Of a stretch of DNA of 64,000 nt, positions 1-11,823 are shown one piece after another. Source of the DNA: Synanceia verrucosa (taxonomy: Eukaryota > Chordata > Actinopteri > Perciformes > Synanceiidae); contig CM056556.1 of assembly GCA_029721515.1 (NCBI GenBank), positions 5,518,501 through 5,582,500 of the forward strand, in the 5' to 3' direction. Under the pieces are notes generated by a model. It saw nothing but the letters and a program-made list of their open reading frames with translations, did no database searches and was not told where the DNA came from. Both the position numbers and the translations under genes were made by a program. Within the stretch, counting starts at the first letter, position 1; each line of letters begins with the position of its first letter.

Positions 1-1444
1 AGAGCAAGCAATATAATAGGCTTAAACCCTTTTACACAACAAAAAGCAGGACAACCAATCACGTCGCTTTGATTGTGGACCTATGGAGTCCCATACAGCA
101 CATGCAATCCATTAAACTCAACACAATCAAAACACAATACGGAGGAAAAGAAAAGAACTTTTACAGCTGAACATCAGAGACAACCTTAGTTGGTCTATTG
201 TGCTTCATACAGATTAGGCCTGGCCTGTCTATACAGCAATCATGAGCTTCTTACTTCACAGATGTGTTCAAGCTACTGTTGAAAGCAGAGGCATCACGGA
301 GCATGTAACTCTGAGAGTGATCATGATAGCGATGGGACATTTACAAGGAGATAAGCTGTATGTGACCATACCGTCATCCATTTATGGTGCATTTACTCAA
401 TGCGACTTTTTTGCTTTCCCGTGTATCGCACTATGTCCGACCCTCCAGAGCTTTGATTGGGCTTTGCATTGATTTTACTGATTCTATTTACAGTCTCCGT
501 CCCCTCAGTGTCGCCGGCTCTGTGACGCCTCTGACGTCTATGTCTATGTGGCCTTAATGCAGGAGTTGTTTTACTGTAAACATCATGGGCCATGAGGACT
601 GCACAGGCAGCATGGTAAAACTGTAATACTGTAGATTGCACAGAAATCCTAATTAGTTCATTAATAACCTATTTGTTATACATTCCTATGTTCCATAACA
701 TTGCACATGCCTTTAATGAACACTTAGCACCATGCAACCTGAAGATGAGGCGGCTCCTGAATGCATCAGAAAGCTGAAACAGGCCTTCTGTAATGACTTT
801 TTTTACATTAAAAGTGAGAGTTGATGAGAGTCAATGAGAGAAGATGTAAGTTAACTTATATTTCATGTGAACTTTTACATCTACATAGTGTTTAATATTA
901 GGCTGGCATCTGATCATTTCTGCAGATTTAAATAACGCTGGCACTTATTCTAAAGGGGCCTTACTGTTGACACTGAAACTGACACCGCTGCAGATGAACT
1001 GATTATACTTCAGCTTGACCTCTTGACCTCTTGAACTGTACATACACTATGTGAATGGACTGAGTACTAAATGGGGCCTTGATAAACACTCACATGATAT
1101 AAAACCTCAGCAGTGCAAATTAAACAATGTCAGTTGGGCTGGCTTGTCTTTTACAACGGATCAATGACACTTGAAGAGTCTGATGAGGATTTTTGGGGTG
1201 GTTGCTATCTCCAATCCCACCTCCTTATGTTTGTTCTGCTCAAAGACATACAGTAAGCACAGATTTTCATGTCAGTCATTCAGTCCAGTCTGAGCGAGCC
1301 TTTTCTTGGGTGATGAAATTAACATGGTTTTGAACTTGTTAAAGGGTGAGACTGAGATGATGCTAGGTACAGTGGTGCGTACCACCGGAGGCGGTACTGT
1401 GTACAGTGGTGTGTCTCGGTCTGGGTGTGGTGTTAGCGCTCACT
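1..1444 (-). other. 3' flank / probable 3' UTR of ptpn5
   Basis: Lies downstream of the ptpn5 stop. I find no canonical AATAAA on the minus strand here. TTTAAT on the plus strand (ATTAAA in minus orientation) occurs near 713 and 893 and could be a variant poly(A) signal. Short open frames on both strands show no family resemblance. Any UTR end within this stretch cannot be fixed from sequence alone. Confidence 0.4.
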
Positions 1445-4400
1445 CTACTCCTCAGCAGCGTGAGGCAGCTGCTTCTCATACAGGCTGAGGACGTGATGCA
1501 CAAACTGGTACTGCTCACACGTCTGGATCATCCCACCCCTGAGAAACAGACAAAGATTTGCTCATTAATGCTGGTCTGTCAGTCCACCTCTTTGATCCAG
1601 ACAGACATATCTCAGACTTAGGTAAAGAAATTCATGGTCCAGTCAAGGTTTCCACTTGTCTTGTGACATATCTGTAATAGATGGTCATGTAAGCATTCAT
1701 CACTCCTCGTATCCTAATAGTTGTAGTGATCCTCAGAGTTTTCATTGCTTTTCCATGAGGTTGACATTTTTGGTTTTCAGCAAAATGCCTTAACTGTTCA
1801 TTGCATTTTCACCCCAGCTTGTCACCTGCTTAATATAAGATACAATACGATAATACTTTATTAATCCCGTAAACAGGTAACTTGCAACGCTACAGTGGAT
1901 AGTGCAACAATAACAATAAGGGCTTAAAATATAAGGAAACAATATGTCTGCATAAGCAACAAACCAGGGGAAAATAGTTATCATATATACAGCATGAGTG
2001 AACAAGATAAGTGAACACAATGTAATAAAGACAGCAGAGGTATTTCACAGTGAATAATAGAAATGAATGGAAGTGAAATTGCACTTTAATAGATAAGAAA
2101 TACAGAATAAATTGCACGTGTAGATTATGAGGAGACAGAAGAGTTATTGCATATTGCAGTATTAATATTGCACATTAGTCCATTAGAGCTATAAACATCA
2201 TAGTTTTGGTAAACATATACTTAGACAACTGTAGAAACATGGTGGCCAGCTCCCTGAAGGAACCTGTTTTAAATGTAGACATAAACGACTCATTCATGAA
2301 ATGCTTACAAAATATAAGGTGATTATACACTAAATGAAACCCATTTTAATTTGTTTTGCTATTATATTAAATTTCAGCAAATAAATCCCCCTAAATGTTA
2401 CATGTTCTTCCTTTAGGTGGCTGATAATTTTATAACGCTCCATGATCACAGAAGATCCATTTTGGGGTAATCTAGAAACTTGAAACCAGATCAACTGAAA
2501 CATACGTCAGCCATGTCCGATTCCCATAACAAACAAAGATTTGATGCCAAGAACTAAAGATAGGCAGGATGAGCGTGGATAAGGGCTCAGGATATCTCAC
2601 CTGTCCAGACGGAGCTGGCAGGTGGTTCTCAGGATGTCAACCACACCCTCAGTCCTCAGCTGCTTGCACAGGATGGAGGTGGCGATGAAGCAGCCAGTTC
2701 GACCAATTCCAGCACTGTGGACAGAAATTTGGAGGAGAAAATGGATGAATGGCTGTATTGATTAGCACTGATCCCATTAATTTGATTAATCCTCCTCTGG
2801 AGAAATCATCGGAAGAATTGGAAGAAGATGCCAAGTACTTTCCAGTGCTTTCCCAAAAAAACTGCAGTGAAAAGTGTTCCGCTGATATAAAATTGGACAA
2901 TTTTCCCAAAGCATTTACACCTATCAGGCATAACATTATGACCACTTACAGGTGAAGTGAATGATAATTATCTCTATTGTGGCACCTGGAATATATAAGG
3001 CAACAAATGAACATTTAGTCTTCAGATTTGGTATGAGAAGCAGGATAAATGTTCAAGCATCAGGATTTGAGAGAGTTTGACAACAAGAACCAAACAGTGA
3101 TGTCTAGAGGACTGGGTCAGAGCATCTCCAGACCTGCAGCTCTGGTGGGCTGTTCTGATCTATCAAAATGTGGTCCAAGGAAGGACCAGTGGTGAACCAG
3201 AGACAGGGTCATGAGAGGACAAGGATCACTGATGCAGGTGGGGAGTGAAGGCTGGTACTGGTGGTCTGATCCAACAGAGCAGAGAAGTTAATGCTGGTTC
3301 TGGTAGAAAAGAGTCAGATACCACAGCACACCTTCAAGGGTCAGACGTCAGGGCTGACCAACACAATATGAGGCAGGTGGTCACAATGTTTTGCCTGATC
3401 GGTGTTTACAGTGAACATTGATTTGACTCATCCTTCTGAACACATCAGTTTGTTGCTGTATCGTCAATGACCTTCTTCTGTACCTGCAGTGGACAATTGT
3501 AGGGCCACTGGAAGGCGGAGCTTCCTCCTGGGCTCTTTCCACTTCCTGCACCAGTTCCAGAAGAGGTGGCGCCTTGTCTGGTGTCTTCTGATCAGGCCAC
3601 GAGGTGTACCAGTACTGCCGCAGACTGCGCTCCTCCCCCCCACACTGTTGAACACACACATACATGAGAAAACCTCAACCGAGAATGATTTCTGATCAGC
3701 CTGTTGCTCTGCATGCATACCCAAATTGTTACCTAGGTGTTAGTTGCTACGACAACAATGAACGCAGAGCAACACAGAAAAAAAAGAACGGACTGGGTTA
3801 TAAAAAACAGCTTAGATAGTGTATTCTTCCATTGCATGAACTGTAGCATAAGCAAATCCATCAGCTGCCTCTATTCCCAGAGTGTCAGTCTGACAATAAT
3901 CATTAATCCAGCGCATGAACAACACAAACAACAGGTTTTTGACTTAAATAAATGACAAGCTCTTAGTTTAGAACAGAGTTATATGATGATCTCTTGGTGC
4001 TTGGTAATCACATGCAAGCTGCATTTACTGAATTATCATGTTTGACTTGCTGCCAACACTACTGTGACCCCAAATTCAATATAAATCAGAGAAGTTCAGC
4101 TGCATCAGGAACATTGTCCAAACCAGTGGTTTTCAAAGTGTGTGTGTGTGGGGGGGGGGGTCCTTAATCCCTAATCCTAATCTTTAATCCCCAGAAAAAA
4201 AGAGTCATTTATATTTTTTGCTTATGACTGTGTTTTTTGTTCTTGTGTTGCAGTCCCCTGCAAAGGAAGGGGACCCTGGTACATCAGTTTAAGGGTCCTT
4301 AATGTTGTAAATATTTGAGATTCAACCCAAATTTACTGGAGGTCCGAGGAGGTCCTCCTCTGGGAAGATTTTTTTCCATTCATGGCAGCTATATGCACCA

Positions 4401-4535
4401 AAAAACAATTGTTAGATGTTACTATTATTAAGTTACATTACACACTTTAAGCAGTAATTTGGCTTAATAGAAACTAATATTTCTGTCATGTCTGTGTTGG
4501 AGTTTACATGATTAAGTCACATTTAATTCCACGCC

Positions 4536-4589
<54 letters not shown>

Positions 4590-5757
4590 TATTAAACTAA
4601 TATAAACGTATGTTTATCTACAGTATGTTAATATTATATTGATATATTAACATAAATATACATATTAGAAATATTATTTAATGTCAATGATTGCCCAATA
4701 ATAGAACTTTTGCATTAATTTGCTGCCCCACTCAGAGAGACCAAGAGAAGATTTTAAACTGAAAAGATTCGGGGCTTTTGAGACTGGAGAGCTCAAAGCT
4801 ACAGATGAAAACATTTTCTTTGGTGACAAGAAAACTTGGGTAGTGTTTGTTTGGTTCATAGCCCAGTGTGATGGCAGACTAGTCTCCAATACAGTCCTTC
4901 ATGTTTTTATTACATGGTCTAATATTAATCTTGAGATCAGCTGTGTGCACAAATCAGCTGGAAAAAAGAATTCAGAGTCAGCCAGTTGTCAAGAGATATA
5001 CTGCAGGTAAGAGTTATTTTAGGCTTTACTGTCCAATAAATAGTGTTGATAAGTCTGTAGTAAGACTGTGAGTATTACACAAATTAATAACTGCAAATCA
5101 ATGTTGTAATGTAGTCCCTCTGGCAGATATCACATTATGGATTTTTGAGTGAAAAAACTATTGGATGGATGGCCATGAAGCGTTATTCATGCTATTCCCA
5201 GGATGAATCATAATAATCTTGGTGATCCCTGAACCTTTCATCTAGTACCGTCATCAGTATTTGGCCGAATACCTGACATTCCTCAGCTATATGCTGTACT
5301 GTGTGTTTAGGGCTAATTCGCAGAAGCTAGCTCACTAAAATGCAAGACTAGAGGGTAAATCTGAGCACTGTTACTGTGAACATGTATGCATGCTAACATA
5401 CAGCCACACTGAGCCACCAGAGTGGCTTCACACCTGCTTGGTTTTCATATGTTTTATTTCACTCTGAGCACCAGGAATCAAATGAACTTTTTACCGCTGC
5501 ACAAAAAAAAAAAAAAAATCTGCATTAATTTGAACTGACCCTTGTCTTGTTTTCGGCAGTGTTGTGCACTATATTCACCCCTCGACAGTCTTTCCGTGTC
5601 TTACCCTCAAAGTAAACACCCTCAGGCTGTAGTCATCCTCCTGGGTTACCGTGACAACGGTGATCTCGATGCCCTCGTGGGTCACAGTGTCCTCAGGCCA
5701 GTACTCTGCACATTTCTGTAGGACACAGTAGATGTTTTTTACACATCATCGTCATCG

Positions 5758-5789
<32 letters not shown>

Positions 5790-6011
5790 GTCATCATCAT
5801 CATCGTTGTCGTCGTCATCGTCATCGTCATCATCATCGTCATCATCATCATCATCATCATCATCATCACTGACCTCGTTTTTCTCCTCCAGGTTGGTGAT
5901 CATCACTATTATTGGACATCTCTCCTGCCACACCATCCTCCAGAAGTCCCCAACCGTGTTCACAGTGGGACCTTGGGTGGCGATGTATGCACAGTCCTCA
6001 TCCCCATAACC

Positions 6012-6079
<68 letters not shown>

Positions 6080-6851
6080 TTAGGCATTTCGACCCCCCTT
6101 TGGGGACAAACTTTTATTTCCTAAAAACTTACCCTAAGCCTAACAACAACTAACCCCCAACCCTAATCCTAACCTCAACCTAACCCTAACCACTGACCCA
6201 AAATCAAGGTTTGAACAGTTGCACACACATGCACATTCATCTGCCTCTACTAACTGTTAACCAAGGTCATATCCGTGAAGGGTTAGGGTTAGGGTTAAGC
6301 TACAGTGGCTATCACAGACCTATGCTGGGGACAGAGCTTACAAACACATGTAACTCCACTTACTTTGAGATAATTAGCATTGATGTAAGTACTGAGGAAA
6401 TCGTCTTCATCCAGTGACTTCAAGATCACTCTGCTGTGTGTGTCTGGAGGAGGACAGTGTGAGATTATCATGAGAAGGAGAGGCAGATGGGTTGTAATTC
6501 AAAGAGATGACAGCAGAAGAGGATGAGAAGTAATATTTATGCATATCACATCTCACAGCTCAGCTTTATTACAAGTCGGTTTGTGTCTTCTTGTGTCTCA
6601 GTGTGGGTAGCAATATTCTGGTGCACGGAGAGAGACCTTTTACAAACACATTTGAGCTAAATAGTTGATGAGCATGTGAAATTATTAAAGAGAGGCAGCA
6701 CGAAAAAAAAGCGCTTTTGACAACATTCACAGCCGCAGAATCTCTGTGTGGTGACTCTGTACTCACTGGGTAAGATGGTTTTGTAGCGGTTCTTTCTCAC
6801 CAGCCCTGGGTAGTTGTATTCCTTCGGGTCCACAAAGTTCATGGGAGTTTC
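1445..6851 (-). CDS. ptpn5: ptpn5 catalytic-domain exons
   Basis: Eight exons: 6851-6767 (NFVDPKEY, KNRYKTILP), 6443-6364 (YINANYLK), 6011-5874 (GYGDEDCAYIATQGP, DFWRMVW), 5715-5605 (KCAEYWPED), 3644-3484 (WPDQKTPD loop, ending IVHC), 2714-2601 (SAGIGRTGCFIA) and 1538-1445 (GGMIQTCEQYQF and C terminus). KNRY is the phosphotyrosine-recognition loop, the WPD aspartate is the general acid, HC-SAGIGRTG is the P-loop with catalytic Cys and Arg, and QTCEQYQF is the Q-loop. No catalytic residue is missing. The P-loop is split by an intron directly after HC (serine codon AG|T), and the 769-bp intron there carries a Tc1-like relic. Exon 6011-5874 is bordered by microsatellites on both sides. Confidence 0.93.
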
Positions 6852-9100
6852 CTGCCAATGGACACAGAACAATGGGCACAATAACAATCATTCCTTGCAG
6901 AAACGGAGGGCAAGTCATAACCACTGCCTTCTGGTCTTCTAGTCAACCAAACAGTAAGAAAATAATATCCAACATTAAGTCATCATCTGCCTTTTCACGC
7001 TAAACTGCTACTGTCTAATTGTCTGTTATTGTAATTCTACAGACAACTGTGTCTTCAACGCACATCTCTCTGCCTAGCAGACGCTGGAATCCTCTGTGGG
7101 TTTTCGTATGCAAATAGAGCTGCATCTATCCTTCCTTCGCCCACTGACACACAGTGGAAAAAGCTTACGGGTGTGTGCAGAGCTCCGCTGGGTGTGTGTG
7201 TGGGTGTGTGCATTTATGCCTGTTTCTATGTATGCGTGTCTCTGTTCATCCCTGTTAATATAAAGTGTGTAGGTGGATGAGTTGCTGTTGCTGCACTCAC
7301 ATAAAACTCAGCCTGCAGGCCCTGGTCATCCATGGCCCGGGTGTGTAACATGGCAGGGGTCAGGATGTGCGTTCCCTGTCGGAGGTACTCCTGGGCCGAC
7401 TGGTCTCTGGGGGAGAGCTGGGCTCCGTAGCCGTAGGGCTCAGTGCAGCCCGGCGTACACATGTCCAAGGTCAGGGAAACGTTGGAGCCCCTCCTGTGTA
7501 ATACATGTTAAATCATACAAATGCTTACCCTCCATATTTCCCAGAATACTCCCAGCCCTCCCACTGCCCACTCTGACCTCTCCTGGAGCCCCACTGGCGT
7601 GACAGTGAGGGTGGCGGCGTCGCCCTCCATCCGGTTGTCGATGCCCATGTCAAAGACCGGCGTCTGGGGCATGGGGTCCATGTCCAGCAGATCCTCCTGA
7701 GCGTCCGTCCACTCTGACAGGGTGAAGGAGGGCTGGCGGCTCACAGACTGACGCCGGTCGCCTATGTCCTGTGAAACTGTTCCTGACGACCACAAGCCAG
7801 CGCCGTAACGCCACTTATACACCATGTGGACAACCTGGGGAGAGGTTAGTAGGAGGAAGGAGGTGGCCAATGCCATTTAGTCCCCTTCAAATATGACATC
7901 ATCCTTCCACCATGACTTCATATTCATGTAGATATAGCCAACTGTTTGAAATCTGGCATGAAAACCAAGTTCTGGTAGGAACTGAATGGTCTGTCTGGTG
8001 ATTTACCATGACAACACAGATGGCCACACCGATGCCTGCAGTTCCACGGACAATCCAGTTGTGCTGTTTGGTGTTCACAACCTCCCTCATCAACACCATA
8101 GACTGGTGATGCACAGAGAGAGAAAGACAGGGGAAGTTAGACACAACCAACACTCGATTCATATTCAGGGTTTCTTTTTGCGGTCTCCATCCAAAAAAGA
8201 CAGCTCTTCAGTCAGGCCCAGGGCTGAGAACTTACATCCACTCCAAAAATCGGGTGGCAGGGTAAAATGAAGCCAAGGTAGAAGTCGATGACCTGCAGGG
8301 CTTTGTAGATGGAAGAGAGAGGTCCATTTCCTTCCACCACAAAAAACACCCAGTATCCCTGAGAGGAGAGAGGGAAGGCAGACTGAACTCTCCTGTTCTT
8401 CGTGCACTGGTAATCAGATGTGGATGTGCTCAAAGAAAAGAGGAAGGCCTTTTACACAGGCATACAAAAATATTTAAATCAACCACAAGCAGTCTGGTGT
8501 GTCTCTGATTTATTTATTTAGATTTCACACAATGCTAATGTTGCACCTGCCCTTTTTCTCCCGCATGAATCCAACGTGGAGTCGGCTGAGATTAAGTTTT
8601 GTTGGGATAAAGTATGCAATTTGAAGATGCATGTGATGAGAAAATCGTGGAAAAATAAGGGTCAAGTTGAGAGAATATCTTGTACTCAAGCGTCATTTTC
8701 ATTGCTAATGTTGTAATTATCTGCTGTGTTTTTCATATTAGTGCACGCTGAGCTGAAAACCAAAGATTGTGCAGGAAGGTCATTTTGATCTAATTGAAAT
8801 GTTTGAGTAATTATCCAAACAGTAACATACCGTGACTTGGGAGATGGCAAACAGTGCAGCCCAGCAGTGGAGCTCAAGCACCAGTGCATACACTTTGTGC
8901 ATAAACACTTCCTCTCCTTGTGGGCTTTGGACCCCGGTGGGCTCATCTGTGCATTTTGGGAGCCCGTCTTTTTTAGGAGCTCTGTCGCCTATTTTTTCAG
9001 TCTTTGTGGGCTCATCCAGCCAGACGGGGTCCTCGTCAGGCCTTAGAAAGATGGAGTCCTCTGTGTGGGAACGAGTGGAGCTGCTCAGCCGGCGGGTCAT
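1445..9100 (-). CDS. ptpn5: ptpn5 (STEP), striatal-enriched protein tyrosine phosphatase, 12 coding exons
   Basis: Non-receptor PTP that dephosphorylates ERK/p38 MAP kinases, Src-family kinases and glutamate-receptor subunits; the long form is anchored in endomembranes. Exons, minus strand, 5' to 3': 9107-8831 (ATG at 9100-9098), 8358-8236, 8102-8007, 7834-7578, 7493-7301, 6851-6767, 6443-6364, 6011-5874, 5715-5605, 3644-3484, 2714-2601, 1538-1445 (TAG at 1447-1445). All junctions are GT/AG and every phase agrees, giving 1,722 nt or 573 residues; human STEP61 has 565. The order is hydrophobic N-terminal region, kinase-interaction motif, then PTP domain with DFWRMVW, WPD loop and HCSAGIGRTG. 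The C terminus EKQLPHAAEE resembles human STEP. PTPN7 and PTPRR share the motif but fit less well at the N and C termini. The paralogue (a or b) is undetermined. The start rests on the first ATG in its exon, so an upstream coding exon is possible. Confidence 0.93.
1833..2190. repeat. Interspersed repeat fragment with 'actttattaatccc' core, in a ptpn5 intron
   Basis: The sequence around 1850-1870 reads actttattaatcccg, followed by a diverged AT-rich tail with ORF-less text. The same core recurs, degenerate, at about 21555 and 46265. This phrase is common in dispersed fish repeats. I do not assign a family. Confidence 0.4.
2917..3340 (+). mobile_element. Tc1-like transposon relic (5' half, plus orientation) in a ptpn5 intron
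   Basis: Begins with a terminal-repeat-like stretch (caggcataacattatgacc) and continues with decayed transposase coding text: gagcatctccagacctgcag, tatcaaaatgtggtccaagg and gttaatgctggttctggtag. These match the N-terminal half (helix-turn-helix region) of a Tc1-like transposase family abundant in fish. No open frame survives and the 3' half is absent. A second, internally deleted copy of the family in the opposite orientation lies at 15366-15597. Confidence 0.7.
4536..4587. repeat. (AAT)n microsatellite
   Basis: About 17 uninterrupted aat units inside the large ptpn5 intron between exons 5605 and 3644. The rest of that intron (3645-5604) is AT-rich with no recognisable gene. Confidence 0.95.
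5752..5868. repeat. (ATC/GTC)n imperfect trinucleotide repeat beside a ptpn5 5' splice site
   Basis: A long run of atc with scattered gtc units on the plus strand (gat/gac on the coding strand). It starts a few bases after the donor of exon 6011-5874, fills most of the 158-bp intron, and in the retained reading frame would encode a run of aspartates. Confidence 0.95.
6014..6074. repeat. (CA)n microsatellite forming the 3' splice-site tract of a ptpn5 exon
   Basis: About 30 ca units. On the coding (minus) strand it reads (TG)n followed at once by TAG and the start of exon 6011-5874, so the tg repeat occupies the place of the polypyrimidine tract. Confidence 0.95.
6125..6300. repeat. Telomere-like (CCCTAA/TTAGGG) degenerate repeats, inverted pair
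   Basis: Around 6125-6195 the text is a degenerate series of ccctaa-type hexamers (aacctaaccctaacc). At about 6280-6298 the opposite strand version (gggttagggttagggtta) appears. The two are in inverted orientation inside a 352-bp ptpn5 intron. This looks like part of a dispersed repeat rather than a true interstitial telomere, because perfect hexamers are few. Confidence 0.6.
7301..7834 (-). CDS. ptpn5: ptpn5 regulatory exons with kinase-interaction motif
   Basis: Exons 7834-7578 and 7493-7301. The first holds RRQSVSRQPSFTLSEW and ends in GLQER. The second completes GLQERRGSNVSLTLDM across the junction. In human STEP this is the kinase-interaction motif that docks ERK and p38, and its serine (RRGS here) is the PKA/dopamine-controlled site that blocks MAPK binding when phosphorylated. 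The downstream MCTPGC and LSPRDQSAQEYL match the kinase-specificity region before the PTP fold. The arginine codon is split between exons in phase 2. MVYKW and MDPMPQTP are internal methionines that could serve a shorter, soluble STEP46-like form, but I see no promoter evidence for one. Confidence 0.92.
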
Positions 9101-9107
9101 GATCCCC
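8007..9107 (-). CDS. ptpn5: ptpn5 N-terminal exons (acidic leader and membrane-anchoring segments)
   Basis: Three exons: 9107-8831, 8358-8236 and 8102-8007. The first starts after a TTTAACAG acceptor and carries ATG seven bases in, then MTRRLSSSTRSHTEDS and an acidic, lysine- and proline-containing stretch. A first hydrophobic run (YALVLELHCWAALFAIS) follows near residues 70-88. The second exon continues hydrophobic (GYWVFFVVEG) and ends in PIFGVD. The third ends in GIGVAICVVM, joining VVHMVYKW of the next exon to make a further membrane segment around residues 150-170. STEP61 is known to hold two transmembrane segments N-terminal to its PTP domain, and this matches. This part is less conserved across vertebrates than the catalytic part, so exon borders rest mainly on splice consensus and phase (0/0/0). 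Confidence 0.85.
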
Positions 9108-9679
9108 CTGTTAAATGAAGGTATTTTGACAGGTTTTCTCTCCGTGACCATCAGGATTTTATGAATGGACTTTATCATTTTTTTCATTTATTGTGTATTT
9201 GCCATTGTCATACACACCATCAACAACAAAAAATTAAACAAAACCATTTGGTTGTTGCTTTAAAGGTGCTAAATTTGACATTCAAAGCATTAATATTTGC
9301 TATATAATATATGTAAAGACACAGAGGAATAATGTCTGCCTGAGCAGAGGGTGAAGTTGCTCTCCTTCTGTGTGTGTTTCTGTGCTTTGTTTATGGAGCC
9401 ATTCGACATGTGTGTCCTTTTAGTGCATGTTAGCCCCATGTGTGGGATTGACTATGACTCAGTTACCGCTACTAATGCCGTCCTGATGTGTCGTCATTGC
9501 AGAATCGTACCAGTAGTGCAGCACTCCTTGATAAGATGGGTGTACAAAGGAGGAAATGGGCTACTTTCCTACATATTCCAATAGGAGTTTTTTTATAGGT
9601 GGGTGTACTGGTATCAAAAACCCTCTGGTTTCCCCTAAAACTGATGATGTTATAGTTGCCAGTGGGCAACACTGGGGTC

Positions 9680-9990
9680 TGTTAAATTAAGCCCATCCAG
9701 AAGTAATTTAAACTTCTGGCTGTGATTGACAGCAGAGACCTGCCAATCACATGGTAGCCATGCCCCAAAGCTTTATGTGTTATTTCACCATATACTCAGT
9801 AAATGGACATCCTGATGTATAATTTGAGCTAAGCATTCAGAGCATAAACTCATATTTATCATATTTATAGGTAATACATCAGGTGAGAAAATGGTCATTT
9901 TCCCATAGACATCAAGACAAACAGCCTTCTTTTTGAAACCACTGGTATCGCCCCCTGTTGGTTGGTTGAGAGAACTGTTAGTTACATCTG
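9680..9990. repeat. Dispersed repeat, copy 1 (intergenic)
   Basis: Contains phrases such as cctgccaatcacatggtagc, ataaactcatattt and a tail near cgccccctgttgg. A second, diverged copy with the same order of phrases is at 40380-40620 (cctgtcaatcacaaggtagc, gagaccataaactc). I recognise this as a common fish interspersed sequence but cannot name the family. Confidence 0.55.
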
Positions 9991-10552
9991 TATGGGCTTC
10001 ATTGCCACTGTTAGCTGTCAGCTAGTTAGCCGCAGAGATGTTGAGAGCCATGTGGGGGCAATATTTGATTTTCAAGTTTAGCGCCTTTAATCCCTCATCA
10101 TAACATATAAATCTTCAAACTTCACAAAATAAATGTTTTCCTGTTACATTCTCTCCCACTTCAACTCTTTTTGCACACATGAAAATTCAGCAAAACTACC
10201 CTACGGTTCGATTCCCCTGCTCAGTAGCTCGCGCTATCTGCGTTTGTGTTGTCATTTGGATGTGTGCGTTTGAAACGTGCGTGTACATGACACATGGAGT
10301 TGCGTTTATTCCACAGGCCTATTCAGATGTATAGCTAAGCAGCTTGGAGTGGCTCTCATCTCGGGATCCTCTTGTCTCCCTCAGATTGGACTCTATTGTG
10401 TGAATGTGTGTGTGTTTGAGCGATAGAGTGTGTGTGAGTCTCTATTGTGGACAGATGAGTCAGGGGTAGTGTGTTTACAGCCCTGTCCGTCGCCTTGGCA
10501 ACAGAGTGGCTCTCATCCCTCTCATCCATCCTGAGCATTATCATCTCCTGAC

Positions 10553-10588
<36 letters not shown>
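10553..10588. repeat. (CA)n microsatellite
   Basis: About 18 uninterrupted ca units in the region upstream of the first recognised ptpn5 coding exon. Confidence 0.95.
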
Positions 10589-10589
<1 letters not shown>

Positions 10590-11236
10590 CCTCTCTGTAT
10601 CAGTCAGCAGTGTATTCAAAGCCCTTTTCCGCCCTGCTCTTTTGTCCCTCAACCATTAATAAAGGTGTTTTGTACATTTGGCTGATTACTGCCACGTGGT
10701 GTGTGCGGAAGTGTGAATGCGGGGGCCTGTGAGAGTGGCGGTGTAGTGTTTGCGCACATATCACTTTTATCTTAACGTGTTGCTGATGGCTAAATTTGCC
10801 ACCAGTGATTTTTGAACATTTTTTTAGAATTATTATTTTTTTTATCAATGATAACAAACCAATAGCAGTACGGCTTGTCACGTGACTCACCTATGATAGA
10901 TGGCAGGGAACTGGGGAGGGAGTCAGATCACATGATCAAGTTGAATCCTGTATCCTGTGGCAACCAGATGTTGTCAGCCATTGTGCGGCAGAGTCAAATC
11001 TGAAGGATGGAAGACAATAGCAAAATAAAGGACAGAGGGGGTAAAGCAGGAGCTCATTTAAACACACCGTGTCTATAAATGCTACGTTGTACAGTGGAGA
11101 CACCTTGTGACTCAAATTCAAACTGGTCACGGTGGAGATATAAATCATCTAATGATGGATCAGAGCAGGATCAGTCATCTCCCAGCTACATGAGCGGAGG
11201 ATGGTGATGAAAGGTGATACAGTAAACTGCCAATGT

Positions 11237-11823
11237 CTTCCCCTCTCTCTCTCTCTCTCTCTTTCTGTCATAGGGATGATTCCAGCCAGACGAGGCAGAC
11301 GCCCTCAGAAATACATTCAGATTGCTCCAGTCGAATCAGTATGCATGAAGTCAAGCCTTCCTCCTGCTCTCCCCTCTCATCTCCCCTCCTCTCCTTCTGT
11401 GCCACTGGACCCTGTTGAACGAATGAGGTGAGCTCAGCGGAATATGAGACCACACCAGAGGCAGGAGACAGAAAGAGACAGTGCAGGTGTCGCTGCTTTG
11501 AGTCCTTTTCTGTCTCTCCCTGTGCTGGCTTGCGAAGGTGGTTTTGAAGTGATGACGCCAGTTAGCACCGGCCCGTAGCCATGGCAACATGCATACATAC
11601 AATGTACACACACACACACATGCATCTAGATTGTGTTGTATAAGAGAAGCTGACAAAGTTCAACGCGCTTCCGTTTCTCCACAATGGATGGACCGGTAGA
11701 TGAGTGGATGGAGGGATGAATGGGAGGTAAAGCAGCTCTTTTTTTGTGTGTGAAGGTTGTCTGAGGCAATGACGCAGTGAGGTTGGCGTTTTGGTAACTG
11801 TAGCAACCAACATACTGTAGCAT

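Noticed and set aside
5739..6009. Open frames encoding poly-Asp and poly-Ser on opposite strands
   Set aside because: They are translations of the (GAT/GAC)n microsatellite in a ptpn5 intron, not separate genes; the poly-Asp frame matters only as a possible intron-retention product.
10356..10652. 98-codon minus frame with VCVCVC runs
   Set aside because: Product of a (CA)n microsatellite; no domain and no splice context.
10936..11148. Possible 5' exon of ptpn5 on the minus strand
   Set aside because: A short ATG frame (MADNIWLPQ) exists but no acceptable GT donor follows in frame, so I could not support it.
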